DNA of 64,000 nt, from assembly GCF_003095395.1 (NCBI RefSeq), contig NZ_QEIJ01000004.1, forward strand, positions 62,001 to 126,000. The letters run 5' to 3'. This DNA is from Microbacterium sp. Gd 4-13 (GTDB lineage Bacteria; Actinomycetota; Actinomycetes; Actinomycetales; Microbacteriaceae). The notes beneath the pieces are model-generated. The model did not search any database. It saw nothing but the letters and a program-made list of their open reading frames with translations, and was not told where the DNA came from. The position numbers and the translations under genes were made by a program. Below, piece after piece: positions 51,547 through 59,914 of this stretch (its first letter is position 1; each line of letters opens with the position of its first letter).

Positions 51547-52445
51547 TTAGCCCGTGACCATCCGCGCGAGCGTAGCGCGCGTTCGACGCGGGCGACGAAG
51601 GAGGGGGGATCGGCGAGGTGGTGCGCGAGCACCCGCACGATGATCCACCCCTCGGCCTCGATGTCCGCCCAGCGATCGGCGTCGCGGGCGAACTGCGCGT
51701 GCTCGGCGTGCTGGCGTCCGTCGTACTCGACGCACACGCGGTAGCGCCGATACGCGATGTCGAGTCGTGCGATGAATCGACCGTCCGCCGAGCGCAGGTC
51801 TTGGTTCAGCTCCGGCTCGGGGAGCCCGGCGCGCGAGAGCACGAGGCGGGTTCGCGTCTCGGGCCGCGATTCCGAGCCGGTGCGCATCTCCGACAGGGCC
51901 CGAGCGAGGTCGCGTGCTCCTCTCCTTCGCAGGCGCACGACGGCTGCTGCGAGATCTTCGGCCGAGGCCGAGCCCGCCGTCAGGATGCCGTCTGCCGCGG
52001 CGACGAGGTCGTCGAGGGTGAGGATGCTGCCGAGCTGGGCCCATGTCTCGGCGACCGAGGGCACCGGCAAGCCCTGGGCGAGAGTGAGCATCTCGGCGGT
52101 GAGGTCGGTGCGATGGCCGATCACTCCCGTCGTCCGCGGCGCCCGCGCGGGCGGGCAGGCGGCCACGTGCAGCGGCCCCATCTCGGCGGAGCGGGGGAGC
52201 AGCATCTGCCAGAGCGCGGCGGCGGTGCTGTGGCTGAAGAATTGCAGGCCATCGAGCCGTGGCAGGAACAGCCGGCACCGGTCGAGGACGGAGTCGCGGA
52301 GCGCATCGGCCGGCGCGCGCACGCCGTGGAACGGCGCGAACAGATCCGCGGCGTCGAGCCGGTCGCGAGCCACGCCCGCGGCCCTCGCCGCGTTGGTTCG
52401 GAAGGAGGCGCCCTGCAACGAGGGCGGGAGCTCGGCGCGTTTCAT
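51543..52445 (-). CDS. DUF559 (Vsr-like PD-(D/E)XK) protein with AbiEi-like N-terminus
   Basis: 300 residues. The N-terminal part has ASFRTNAARAAGVARDRLDA and FAPFHGVRAP, resembling the AbiEi-type antitoxin winged helix. The C-terminal 100 residues form a DUF559 endonuclease-like domain with RLDIAYRRYRVCVEYDGRQH and the following RWADIEAEGWIIVRVLAHHL, the fold shared with very-short-patch repair and restriction nucleases. Whether it cuts DNA is untested. ATG 52445 is the start; the stop codon is embedded in hairpin HP1, and a related hairpin HP2 lies ~96 nt upstream of the start. Confidence 0.85.
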   Translation of the reverse strand: MKRAELPPSLQGASFRTNAARAAGVARDRLDAADLFAPFHGVRAPADALRDSVLDRCRLFLPRLDGLQFFSHSTAAALWQMLLPRSAEMGPLHVAACPPARAPRTTGVIGHRTDLTAEMLTLAQGLPVPSVAETWAQLGSILTLDDLVAAADGILTAGSASAEDLAAAVVRLRRRGARDLARALSEMRTGSESRPETRTRLVLSRAGLPEPELNQDLRSADGRFIARLDIAYRRYRVCVEYDGRQHAEHAQFARDADRWADIEAEGWIIVRVLAHHLADPPSFVARVERALRSRGWSRAN

Positions 52446-52540
52446 CCGCCCAGGGTGCGCGCCTCCCCGCATCCGATCCTGCGCCCGCGGAGACCTGTGC
52501 ACAGTTCGCTCCGTCGGGCGCCCTGGGGAGGAACGCCGAA

Positions 52541-52590
52541 AGTCCAAGACACCCGGGCCGCCCGTGGGCGGCGTCCGGGTGTCTTGGACT
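52541..52590. repeat. Related long hairpin (HP2) upstream of the DUF559 gene
   Basis: AGTCCAAGACACCCGG (52541-52556) and its exact complement (52575-52590) enclose a second perfect 7-bp stem GCCGCCC/GGGCGGC (52557-52563 with 52566-52572). The arms match those of HP1 except two adjacent positions (CA in HP1, AG here), and the opposite arm carries compensating changes. It lies just after the YhgE/Pip gene's end and before the DUF559 gene. Confidence 0.8.
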
Positions 52591-52603
52591 CTCGAGGCCG
52601 GCG

Positions 52604-54571
52604 CTAGGCGGGCGACGCCGCCAGGAGGGCGCGGGTCGAGACCGAGCGGCGACGGGCGACCGCGAGGGTCGTCGCGATGAAGGCGAGTACCGCCCAGATC
52701 GCCAGGCCCGCGATCGCGGCGCCGAGGTTGCCGCTCGAGGTGAGCGCGTCGACGGCGCCCTGGTACGCCGGCGCCGTGGGCAGGAGGCCCGCGACCGACT
52801 TCAGCACCCCCGGGACGGTCGAGACGATCCCGGTCGCGACGGCGATCACGCCGATGAGCGCCGCGATCCAGCGCCCGGCCCCGCCGAACACCGCGATGAG
52901 CGCCTGGTTCACCGCGGCGAACGCGATACCGGTGAGCACCGACACCACCGCGAACAGCGACCACTGGCCCCCGTCATACGAGGCGGCCAGCTGCACGACG
53001 CCCGCGACGAGCAGACCCTGCACGGCGCCGATGATCGCGGCCGGGAGCAGCGCCCGGCCGGCGAGGAGGGCCGACGGGCGGCGCGAGCTGATCGTGCGCG
53101 CGGTCACGGCGCGGAGCGCGACGAACGTGCCGAGCCCACCGAACCAGAGCGCGACGCTCGCCAGCAGCGGGACCGCGGTCGAGCCGAACAGGTTCGAGCC
53201 GATGCCCTCCGCGGCCACCGGGTCTGCCACGACCGAGGCGAGATCCTTCGCCTGTGTCTCGGTGTAGGTCGGGACCTGCTCCACGGCGGTGGTCAACCCG
53301 TTGGCGAGGTCGTCGGTGCCGGTGGCGAGCTGCGCAACGCCGTCGGCGAGGGTCTGAGACCCGGTCGCCAGTTCCCCAGCGCCGTCCGACACCTGCGTCG
53401 CCCCCGTGGAGAGCCCTCGCGCACCGGTGGCCGACTGGGCGGTCCCGGCGGCGAGCTGGTTGAGGCCGGATTGCAGCGTGCGCGTCTGCGTGGCCGCTTC
53501 GCTCAGCCCGGCCGACGACTGCGACGTCAGCTGCGCGATCCCGTCGGCGGTCGGGGCGGTGTAGCCCGCGGCGTAGCCGGCGCTGGTCGCCGCCTCCACC
53601 GCACTCTGGGCCGCCCCGCCGACCTGCGCGCAGAGGGCGGGATCGAGGGTTCCCGTCGCGCACTGCTGAGCCAGGGCGCCGAGGGTGGCCGCCAGCTGCG
53701 CCGTCTGCGTGGCGGTGGTCTGGGCGTAGCCGTTCGCGGAGGCGGCGGCGCCCACGAGCTGCTGGTTGTTCACGCCGGCCGCCGCCGCATCGAGCCCGGC
53801 GGCGAGCTGCCCGGCGCCGTCGGCGGATTGCCCGATGCCGCCCGCGATCTGGTCGAGGCCCCCGGCGAGCTGGGTCGCCCCCGAGGCCAGCTGCCCGGCC
53901 CCGTCGCCCAGCGCGGTCGCACCGGACGGCAGCTGGGCGGCCCCGTCGGCGGCCTGCTGAGCGCCGTCTGCGAGCTGGTGCGCGCCGTCGGCCGCGGTGC
54001 CCAGCTGGTCGCCGAGGGTGGTGAATCCGAGGAAGACGTTCTGCAGGTAGGTCTCGCTCAGCATGGTGCCGGTGAGGGATGCGGCGGCCTGGGTCACCTG
54101 CGCCGAGATGGCGTCGTCGACCACGAGGCTGTCGGGCGGCGTGCTCACGCTGATCGTCGCCTGCTCGGGAGTCGAGCCGGGCGCCGTCGACGTCGCGGCG
54201 GCCGAGAAGTTCGAGGGGATCGTCACGACGGCGGCGTAGGTGCCGTCGGCGAGCCCGTCCGCCGCATCCTGCTCGTTCGTGATCGTCCAGTCGAAGTTGC
54301 TCTCCACCTCGTCGGAACCGTCGACGAGACCGGCGGTGAGCTGGCGTCCGAGCGGTACGAGCTGTCCGTCGATCGTGACGGCCTGATCGTCGTTCACGAT
54401 GGCGGCCGTCACCGAATCGAGGCGTTCGGCGGGGTTGTACAGCGCAGCCACGAGGATGCCGCCGATCACGGCGGGCAGGAGCAGCGCCCCGATGATCGTG
54501 AGCCAGGTGATCGGGCGGCGGGAGTTCGCGCGCTCGATCGCCCGCCCCGGAAGAGACGTGGAAGTGGTCAT
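52604..54571 (-). CDS. YhgE/Pip-type membrane protein
   Basis: 655 residues. One N-terminal membrane helix (WLTIIGALLLPAVIGGILVA) is followed by a long external region and five C-terminal helices, the ABC-2-like arrangement of YhgE/Pip proteins. The external part contains many short repeats of a QLADGAxxxxxGAxQL type (residues about 170-430), predicted amphipathic helical hairpins. Family members take part in secretion or phage infection, but their exact job is unclear. Its start overlaps the stop of the MMPL gene upstream by four bases, so both belong to one TetR-controlled operon. Confidence 0.88.
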   Translation of the reverse strand: MTTSTSLPGRAIERANSRRPITWLTIIGALLLPAVIGGILVAALYNPAERLDSVTAAIVNDDQAVTIDGQLVPLGRQLTAGLVDGSDEVESNFDWTITNEQDAADGLADGTYAAVVTIPSNFSAAATSTAPGSTPEQATISVSTPPDSLVVDDAISAQVTQAAASLTGTMLSETYLQNVFLGFTTLGDQLGTAADGAHQLADGAQQAADGAAQLPSGATALGDGAGQLASGATQLAGGLDQIAGGIGQSADGAGQLAAGLDAAAAGVNNQQLVGAAASANGYAQTTATQTAQLAATLGALAQQCATGTLDPALCAQVGGAAQSAVEAATSAGYAAGYTAPTADGIAQLTSQSSAGLSEAATQTRTLQSGLNQLAAGTAQSATGARGLSTGATQVSDGAGELATGSQTLADGVAQLATGTDDLANGLTTAVEQVPTYTETQAKDLASVVADPVAAEGIGSNLFGSTAVPLLASVALWFGGLGTFVALRAVTARTISSRRPSALLAGRALLPAAIIGAVQGLLVAGVVQLAASYDGGQWSLFAVVSVLTGIAFAAVNQALIAVFGGAGRWIAALIGVIAVATGIVSTVPGVLKSVAGLLPTAPAYQGAVDALTSSGNLGAAIAGLAIWAVLAFIATTLAVARRRSVSTRALLAASPA

Positions 54572-57339
54572 GCGTTCACCTCGGGAAGTTCGGCGGAACG
54601 GGAGGAGTGGCTCTCGACGCGCACGGTCTGCGCGTCGCGCCAGCCGGCGTCGTCGAGCACCCCGCGGGCGGCGTGGGGATCGGCCGCCGAGATCGCGAGG
54701 GTCCACGTGCCCTCGGCCGCGGCGTCGCGGAGCATCGCCGCGGCCTGATCGCGCAGGGCCCCGTGGGAGAGGGCGTCGAGCCCCTGGAGGGCGACGAGCC
54801 CCGGGCTCCCCGCGAGGACGCCTCGGAGTTCGGCGAGCGGGTCGGCCGCGTCGTCGAGGAGGGCGACGGCCACGTGCCCGCGCACCCACGCGGCCCGGCC
54901 GGGGAGCAGATGCCCCGCGACGCGCAGTCGCCCCGACGTGGTCGACACGCGACCTGCGATCGCGAGCAGCGCCACCCGCGACGCGCGGACGTCGGAGGAG
55001 GTCAGCACGATCGCGCCACCCGGTTCGACCGTGGCGGTGAACCCGGCGAAGACGTCGACGCCGCGAGCCTCGAGTCCGGCGCCGTCGGCGGCGATGACCG
55101 CGGTCGACCCCGGCGCGGGCCAGTCGCGCAGCGCCAGTTCGCGTTCGACGGCTTCGCCTTCGACGTCGAACGACGGCAGGAGCCGGTCGAGCCACCGGGG
55201 GATCCACCACGCCCGGGCGCCCAGAAGCGTCATGAGCGCGGGGATGAGGGTCATGCGCACGAGGAACGCGTCGACGGCGATGCCGACGGCCAGGCCCAGC
55301 GCGATCGGTTTGATCGACGAGTCGCCCTCGGGCACGAACGCGGCGAAGACGGCGAACATGATGAGCGCGGCCGCGGTGACCACGCGGGCGGTGGCCGAAA
55401 AGCCCGTGCGCACCGCCTCGATGGCGGTCGCCCGCGCGTCGGCAGCGGCGCCGCCCCGGGCGCGGGCGTGCACGTAGTCCTCCCGCATCCGCGTGACGAG
55501 GAACACCTGGTAGTCCATCGCGAGTCCGAACAGCACGCCCATCAGCACGATCGGCATGAAGCTGATCACCGGTCCCACGCGGGTCACGTGCAGGAGGTCG
55601 GCGAACCACCCCCACTCGAACACGGCGGCGACCACGCCGAAGGCAGCCGCCACCGACAGGAGGTAGCCGAGAGCGGCGGTCAGCGGCACCGCGATCGAGC
55701 GGAAGACGATCATCAGCAGGATGAACGACAGACCGACGACGAAGATCGCGAACGGCACGAGGGCGCCGGAGAGTCGGTCGGAGATGTCGATCGCCACCGC
55801 CGTGTAGCCGGTCACCTTGAGGTCGATCCCGTACTCGTCGAGCAGCCTGTCGTGCTGGGCGCGCAGCTCGCGCACGAGGTCAGCGGTTGCCGGGTCGTCG
55901 GGGGCCGTGGACGGCACGATCTGCACGATGCCGGTGTCGGCCGTCTCGTTCGGGGTGGCCAGCGCGATCCGCTCGACGCCGGGCAGGTCGTCGATCTCAC
56001 CCGCGATGTCGTTCATCAGCGTGACGGGATCGTTCGAGGTGACGATGGTGCCCGTCATCACGAGCGGGCCGTTGACGCCGGGGCCGAAATACTCGGCGGC
56101 GAGGTCGTAGTTCTGCCGCGCCTGGTTCGACTCGGGCAGCATGCCCGCGTTCGGCAGCGCGAGGGCGAGGCTCGACGCGGGGATCGCGAGCACGCCGAGC
56201 ACGGCGACCACCGAGACGGTCGCGGCGATCGGATGCTTCGACACGACCCGCACCCACGCGTTGATCCGCTTCGGGGCGTGCGTCGCCGCATCCGCCCCCT
56301 TCTTCTGCCGCCGCGGGCGCCCCACGATCCGACCCTTGACGAGGCCGAGCATCGCGGGGGTCAGGGTGACGGCGACGAGCACGGCGATCGCCACGGCGAC
56401 GGATGCGGCGATGCCCATCGTCGTGAGGAACGGGATACCCGCGAACGACAGGCCGATGAGGGCGATCAGCACCGTCACCCCGGCGAAGACGACGGCCGAA
56501 CCGGCGGTGCCGGTCGCGCGGGCGGCGGATTCCTCGGGGTCGACGCCCTCGCGCACCTGATCCTGATGTCGCGCCGCGATGAACAGCGCGTAGTCGATGC
56601 CGACCGCAAGGCCCAGCATGAGCGCCAGGAGCGGGGTCGTCGACGAGATCGACGCGAAGGCGGTCGCGACGAAGATGAGCGCCATCGAGAGCCCGACGCC
56701 GATCACCGCGGTCAGGAGGGGGAGGCCGGCGACGACGAACGAGCGGAACGTGACGATGAGCACGAGCAGGGCGATGATGAGCCCGACCGCCTCGGTGATC
56801 GTCACCCCGGGGATCGAGGTGCCGAAGAGGTCGCCGCCGAGGGCGACCTGCGAGCCCTCGGGGAGCTCGGCGCCGAGGGAGTTCGACACGTCGGTGAGCG
56901 AGGCCTTCGCCTCGGGCGAGACGTCGCCGGACTGCCCGTTGAACTGCAAGCGGATGATGGCGGCGTCGCCGTCGTCGCTGACCAGGCCCGACACGGTCTG
57001 GTCGAACGGGTCGGTCACGGCCAGCACGCCGTCGACCGCGCGCAGCTCGTCGATCGTGGTGGCGATGTCGGTCGAGTACGGCGCTTCGTCGACCCGGTCG
57101 CCGGGAGCCGCGACGACGATGATCTGGGCGCTCGTCCCGCTCACCTGAGGGAACGTGCGCGAGAGCTGCTGCAGTCCCTCCTGCGACTCGGTGCCGGGGA
57201 TCGAGAACGAGTTGTCGGTGCCCTGGCTGAACAGTGCCGCGCCGCCGCCGGCGGCTACCAGGACGATGATCCAGGCCAGCAGTACGCGAACGCCGTGCCG
57301 GTACGACCAGCGTCCGAGCGAGTACAGCAGTGTGGACAC
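54568..57339 (-). CDS. MMPL/RND-family transporter with vestigial ABC-ATPase-like C-terminus
   Basis: 923 residues. The first ~740 are an MMPL transporter: an N-terminal helix, an external domain (FSIPGTESQEGLQQL), two sets of about five to six helices with GLAVGIDYALFIAARHQDQV and GLAMDYQVFLVTRMREDYV. Residues about 755-905 then resemble an ABC nucleotide-binding domain (VFAGFTATVEPGGAIVL, LLAIAGRVSTTSGRLRVAG, PGLVALQGLDALS), but Walker A (GxxGxGK) is replaced by TSSDVRASR and Walker B Asp by Gln, so ATP use is improbable. GTG 57339 starts just beyond the operator and is divergent from tetR. Confidence 0.88.
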   Translation of the reverse strand: MSTLLYSLGRWSYRHGVRVLLAWIIVLVAAGGGAALFSQGTDNSFSIPGTESQEGLQQLSRTFPQVSGTSAQIIVVAAPGDRVDEAPYSTDIATTIDELRAVDGVLAVTDPFDQTVSGLVSDDGDAAIIRLQFNGQSGDVSPEAKASLTDVSNSLGAELPEGSQVALGGDLFGTSIPGVTITEAVGLIIALLVLIVTFRSFVVAGLPLLTAVIGVGLSMALIFVATAFASISSTTPLLALMLGLAVGIDYALFIAARHQDQVREGVDPEESAARATGTAGSAVVFAGVTVLIALIGLSFAGIPFLTTMGIAASVAVAIAVLVAVTLTPAMLGLVKGRIVGRPRRQKKGADAATHAPKRINAWVRVVSKHPIAATVSVVAVLGVLAIPASSLALALPNAGMLPESNQARQNYDLAAEYFGPGVNGPLVMTGTIVTSNDPVTLMNDIAGEIDDLPGVERIALATPNETADTGIVQIVPSTAPDDPATADLVRELRAQHDRLLDEYGIDLKVTGYTAVAIDISDRLSGALVPFAIFVVGLSFILLMIVFRSIAVPLTAALGYLLSVAAAFGVVAAVFEWGWFADLLHVTRVGPVISFMPIVLMGVLFGLAMDYQVFLVTRMREDYVHARARGGAAADARATAIEAVRTGFSATARVVTAAALIMFAVFAAFVPEGDSSIKPIALGLAVGIAVDAFLVRMTLIPALMTLLGARAWWIPRWLDRLLPSFDVEGEAVERELALRDWPAPGSTAVIAADGAGLEARGVDVFAGFTATVEPGGAIVLTSSDVRASRVALLAIAGRVSTTSGRLRVAGHLLPGRAAWVRGHVAVALLDDAADPLAELRGVLAGSPGLVALQGLDALSHGALRDQAAAMLRDAAAEGTWTLAISAADPHAARGVLDDAGWRDAQTVRVESHSSRSAELPEVNA

Positions 57340-57366
57340 GGAGGCTCCGTTTCGATCAAGGAAGTT

Positions 57367-57401
57367 CGATACGTCACTGTATCCAATACACAGATGTATC
57401 G
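57367..57401. promoter_or_regulatory. TetR operator dyad between MMPL and tetR genes
   Basis: A 35-bp imperfect dyad centred at 57384: CGATAC (57367-57372) with GTATCG (57396-57401) and inner TGTAT/ATACA (57378-57382 with 57386-57390), plus TC/GA pairs between. It lies between the divergent MMPL and TetR starts. TATCGT at 57397-57402 is a possible plus-strand -10. Regulation by the adjacent TetR protein is inferred. Confidence 0.75.
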
Positions 57402-57456
57402 TAGAGCGCGATCGGCCGGCCGAGGCTGAGCGATCCGTGTGAACCGGAGGACCATC

Positions 57457-58095
57457 ATGACCGACACCGAGGGCGCCGTTCCGCGCCGACGCGAGAACAC
57501 CCGCCAGCGCCTGCTCGACGCCGCGGCACAGGTCTTCGCCGAGGTGGGTCTCGACGCGGCCTCGGTCGAGGCGGTCTGCGAGGCCGCCGGCTACACGCGC
57601 GGCGCGTTCTACTCGAACTTCGAGAGCAAGGAGCAGCTCTTCCTCGAGCTGTGTGCGCGCGCGGCTGCCCACCAGATCGCGGCCGTCCGCGCGAAGGTCG
57701 CCGACCTCGAGACGGTCGGGTTCGCGGGCGCACCCGCCGATTCGCTGACCCTCGTGCAGCAGGTGCTGGAGGCGTCGGGAGCAGACCGGACCGCGGTGCT
57801 GCTCATGGGCGAGACCCGCATCCGGGCGCTCCGCGATCCGATCGTCGCGGCGGCCTACCGCTCGCAGGAGGCGCAGCTGCGCACCGAGGTCGCGCAGATC
57901 ATCACCGACATCGCTCGCGCGCAGCACATCTCACTGCGTCTTGCGCCCGCCCACGCGTCGGATCTCTTCATGACGGCCTGGTCGGCCGCCGCCGAAGACG
58001 CCGTCATGGACGACGCGGATCAGGCCGGTATCACCCGGCGCATCGGCGAGGCGCTCGCGATCGTCGCCGACCTCGTCATCGATCGCTCGCGCTGA
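57457..58095 (+). CDS. TetR/AcrR-family regulator of the MMPL/YhgE unit
   Basis: 212 residues. The HTH lies at about 15-60: ENTRQRLLDAAAQVFAEVGL, then VEAVCEAAGYTRGAFYSNFE and KEQLFLELCARA, an archetypal TetR_N. The C-terminus is a helical ligand-binding half. ATG 57457 is chosen over GTG 57439 because CCGGAGGACC precedes it at correct spacing. Divergent from the MMPL gene over a dyad operator, it most likely represses the exporters until a substrate or membrane-active compound binds. It overlaps the convergent menC by 20 bases. Confidence 0.9.
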   Translation: MTDTEGAVPRRRENTRQRLLDAAAQVFAEVGLDAASVEAVCEAAGYTRGAFYSNFESKEQLFLELCARAAAHQIAAVRAKVADLETVGFAGAPADSLTLVQQVLEASGADRTAVLLMGETRIRALRDPIVAAAYRSQEAQLRTEVAQIITDIARAQHISLRLAPAHASDLFMTAWSAAAEDAVMDDADQAGITRRIGEALAIVADLVIDRSR

Positions 58096-59071
58096 GGACC
58101 GCATGGCAGCGGGCGAGCCGCTCGCGCCACCATCCGTCGCGCTCCGGCGAGACCCGCAGCGCGTCGAGGCGCTCCGCTGACGGCGACACGCGCCCGACCT
58201 GCAGCACACCGCCGCGCGGTGAGAGCGCGGGATCGCACACGTCGCTCGTGAACAGGGCCGAGGTGCCGAGCCCGCAGTCATAGTCGTGGTCGGGGAGGGC
58301 GGCGGCCAGCGCGGTTCCCATCGAGAGCCCGACCGACGTGTCGAGGGCGCTCGAGACGACGGCGGGGAGCCCCGCTTGCGCGACGATCTCGAGCGCGCGG
58401 TGCACGCCGCCGAGCGGCTGCGCCTTCACGATCAGGATGTCGGCGGCCCCCGCCCGGGCCACCCGCAGCGGGTCGTCGGCCTTTCGTACACTCTCGTCGG
58501 CGGCGATCGGAATGCCCATGTACTTCACGCGCCCGCGCAGCTCGGCCAGCTCGTCGATGCTCGCGCACGGCTGCTCGGCGTACTCCAGGTCGAACTCGGC
58601 CAGCGCGTGGATCGCGTGCTCGGCCTCGTCGACGTTCCACGCACCGTTGGCGTCGACCCGGATGCGCCCCTCGGCGCCGAGGGCCGCGCGCACCGCGGCG
58701 ACCCGGGCGACGTCGTCGGCGAGCGTCTGTCCGGGCTCGGCGACCTTGACCTTCGCCGTCCGGCAGCCGTCGAACCGCGCGAGCACCCCCGCGACGGCGT
58801 CGGCGGCGACGGCGGGCACCGTCGCGTTGACCCGCACCTCGCCGCGGCGTGCGGGCGCAGCATCCGCCCAGCCGAAGTCGACGGCGCCGGCGAGCCACAC
58901 GGATGCTTCGGCATCGCCGTACTCGGTGAACGGCGAGAACTCGCTCCACCCGTTCGGGCCCTCGATGAGCATCGCCTCGCGGACGTCGATGCCGCGGAAC
59001 CGTGTGGCCAGGGGTAGCGCCACGACGCGCGCGGTCGTGAGGAGTTCGTCGAGAGACGGCAGTGTGCTCAT
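58076..59071 (-). CDS. menC: o-Succinylbenzoate synthase
   Basis: 331 residues of the enolase superfamily. The catalytic lysine region AKVKVAEPGQT, the metal-ligand set VDANGAWN, EYAEQPCASIDELA and AADESVRKADDP, and second lysine IVKAQPLGGVHRALEI match OSB synthase/MenC. It dehydrates SHCHC to o-succinylbenzoate in menaquinone synthesis, and menB, menE and menA lie nearby. ATG 59071 has GAGGAG upstream. An open frame extends further upstream on this strand but opposes the oxidoreductase gene. Confidence 0.93.
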   Translation of the reverse strand: MSTLPSLDELLTTARVVALPLATRFRGIDVREAMLIEGPNGWSEFSPFTEYGDAEASVWLAGAVDFGWADAAPARRGEVRVNATVPAVAADAVAGVLARFDGCRTAKVKVAEPGQTLADDVARVAAVRAALGAEGRIRVDANGAWNVDEAEHAIHALAEFDLEYAEQPCASIDELAELRGRVKYMGIPIAADESVRKADDPLRVARAGAADILIVKAQPLGGVHRALEIVAQAGLPAVVSSALDTSVGLSMGTALAAALPDHDYDCGLGTSALFTSDVCDPALSPRGGVLQVGRVSPSAERLDALRVSPERDGWWRERLARCHAVLSASDR

Positions 59072-59104
59072 CTCCTCATCATGACGCCGGAATAGGCTGA
59101 CGGC

Positions 59105-59905
59105 ATGCTTCTCGACACTCCCGTTCGTCTCGGCGTGCAGATCGAACCCCAGCACGCGACCTACCCCCAGATCCGTGAGGCCGCCGCGCGCCTGGAAGAC
59201 CTCGGTGTCGACATCCTGTTCAACTGGGACCACTTCTTCCCGCTGCACGGCGACCCGGACGGCCCCCACTTCGAGTCGTGGACCATGCTGGCCGCGTGGG
59301 CGGAGCAGACGGAGCGCGTCGAGTTCGGCGCGCTGGTCAACTGCAACAGCTACCGCAACGCCGACCTGCAGGCAGACATGGCCCGCACGATCGACCACAT
59401 CAGCGCCCGTGGCGGCGACGCCGGCCGGTTCATCTTCGGCACCGGTTCGGGGTGGTTCGAGCGCGACTACGACGAGTACGGGTACGAGTTCGGCACCGCC
59501 GGATCGCGCCTGACGGCGCTCGGGCAGGATCTCGACCGCGTCGTCTCGCGCTGGGGGAAGCTCAACCCGCCGCCCACGCGCCGGATCCCGATCATGATCG
59601 GCGGAGCGGGCGAGCAGAAGACGCTGCGCTTCGTCGCCCGGCACGCCGACATCTGGCACAGCTTCGTACCGGCCGAGGCTCTCGCGCACAAGATCTCCGT
59701 CATCGAGAACTGGGCCGAGACCGAGGGACGCGACATCTCGGGCCTCATCGTCTCGAACGAGCTGAAGAACCGCGGCGAGAGCGACGCCGACGCCCTCTTC
59801 GATGCGGGCACACGGCTGTTCACGCTCGGATGGGCCCCGGGGTCGCCCGACTACGACGTCGTGACGCGGTGGCTGCGCTGGCGCGACGGCAAGAACGCCG
59901 TCTGA
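59105..59905 (+). CDS. LLM-class F420-dependent oxidoreductase
   Basis: 266 residues, LLM TIM barrel. The signature is clear: LGVQIEPQHATYPQIREAAA, RLEDLGVDILFNWDHFFPLH with the typical acidic/histidine pair, GRFIFGTGSGWFERDYDEYG and RIPIMIGGAGEQKTLRFVA. It should use F420H2 to reduce an unidentified substrate. TAGGCT (59093-59098) ends 6 nt before ATG 59105, so the message is probably leaderless. Despite lying inside the menaquinone cluster it shows no menaquinone-specific motif. Confidence 0.9.
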   Translation: MLLDTPVRLGVQIEPQHATYPQIREAAARLEDLGVDILFNWDHFFPLHGDPDGPHFESWTMLAAWAEQTERVEFGALVNCNSYRNADLQADMARTIDHISARGGDAGRFIFGTGSGWFERDYDEYGYEFGTAGSRLTALGQDLDRVVSRWGKLNPPPTRRIPIMIGGAGEQKTLRFVARHADIWHSFVPAEALAHKISVIENWAETEGRDISGLIVSNELKNRGESDADALFDAGTRLFTLGWAPGSPDYDVVTRWLRWRDGKNAV

Positions 59906-59914
59906 GCGACGGAC

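Noticed and set aside
51543..52964. DUF559 frame extending beyond 52445
   Set aside because: The added N-terminal residues are Arg/Gly-rich shadow sequence overlapping the hairpin and the YhgE gene end.
52974..54571. Repeats in the YhgE gene as a possible CRISPR-like or tandem DNA array
   Set aside because: The repetition is at protein level (GA-rich helical repeats) with variable codons and no constant spacer length.
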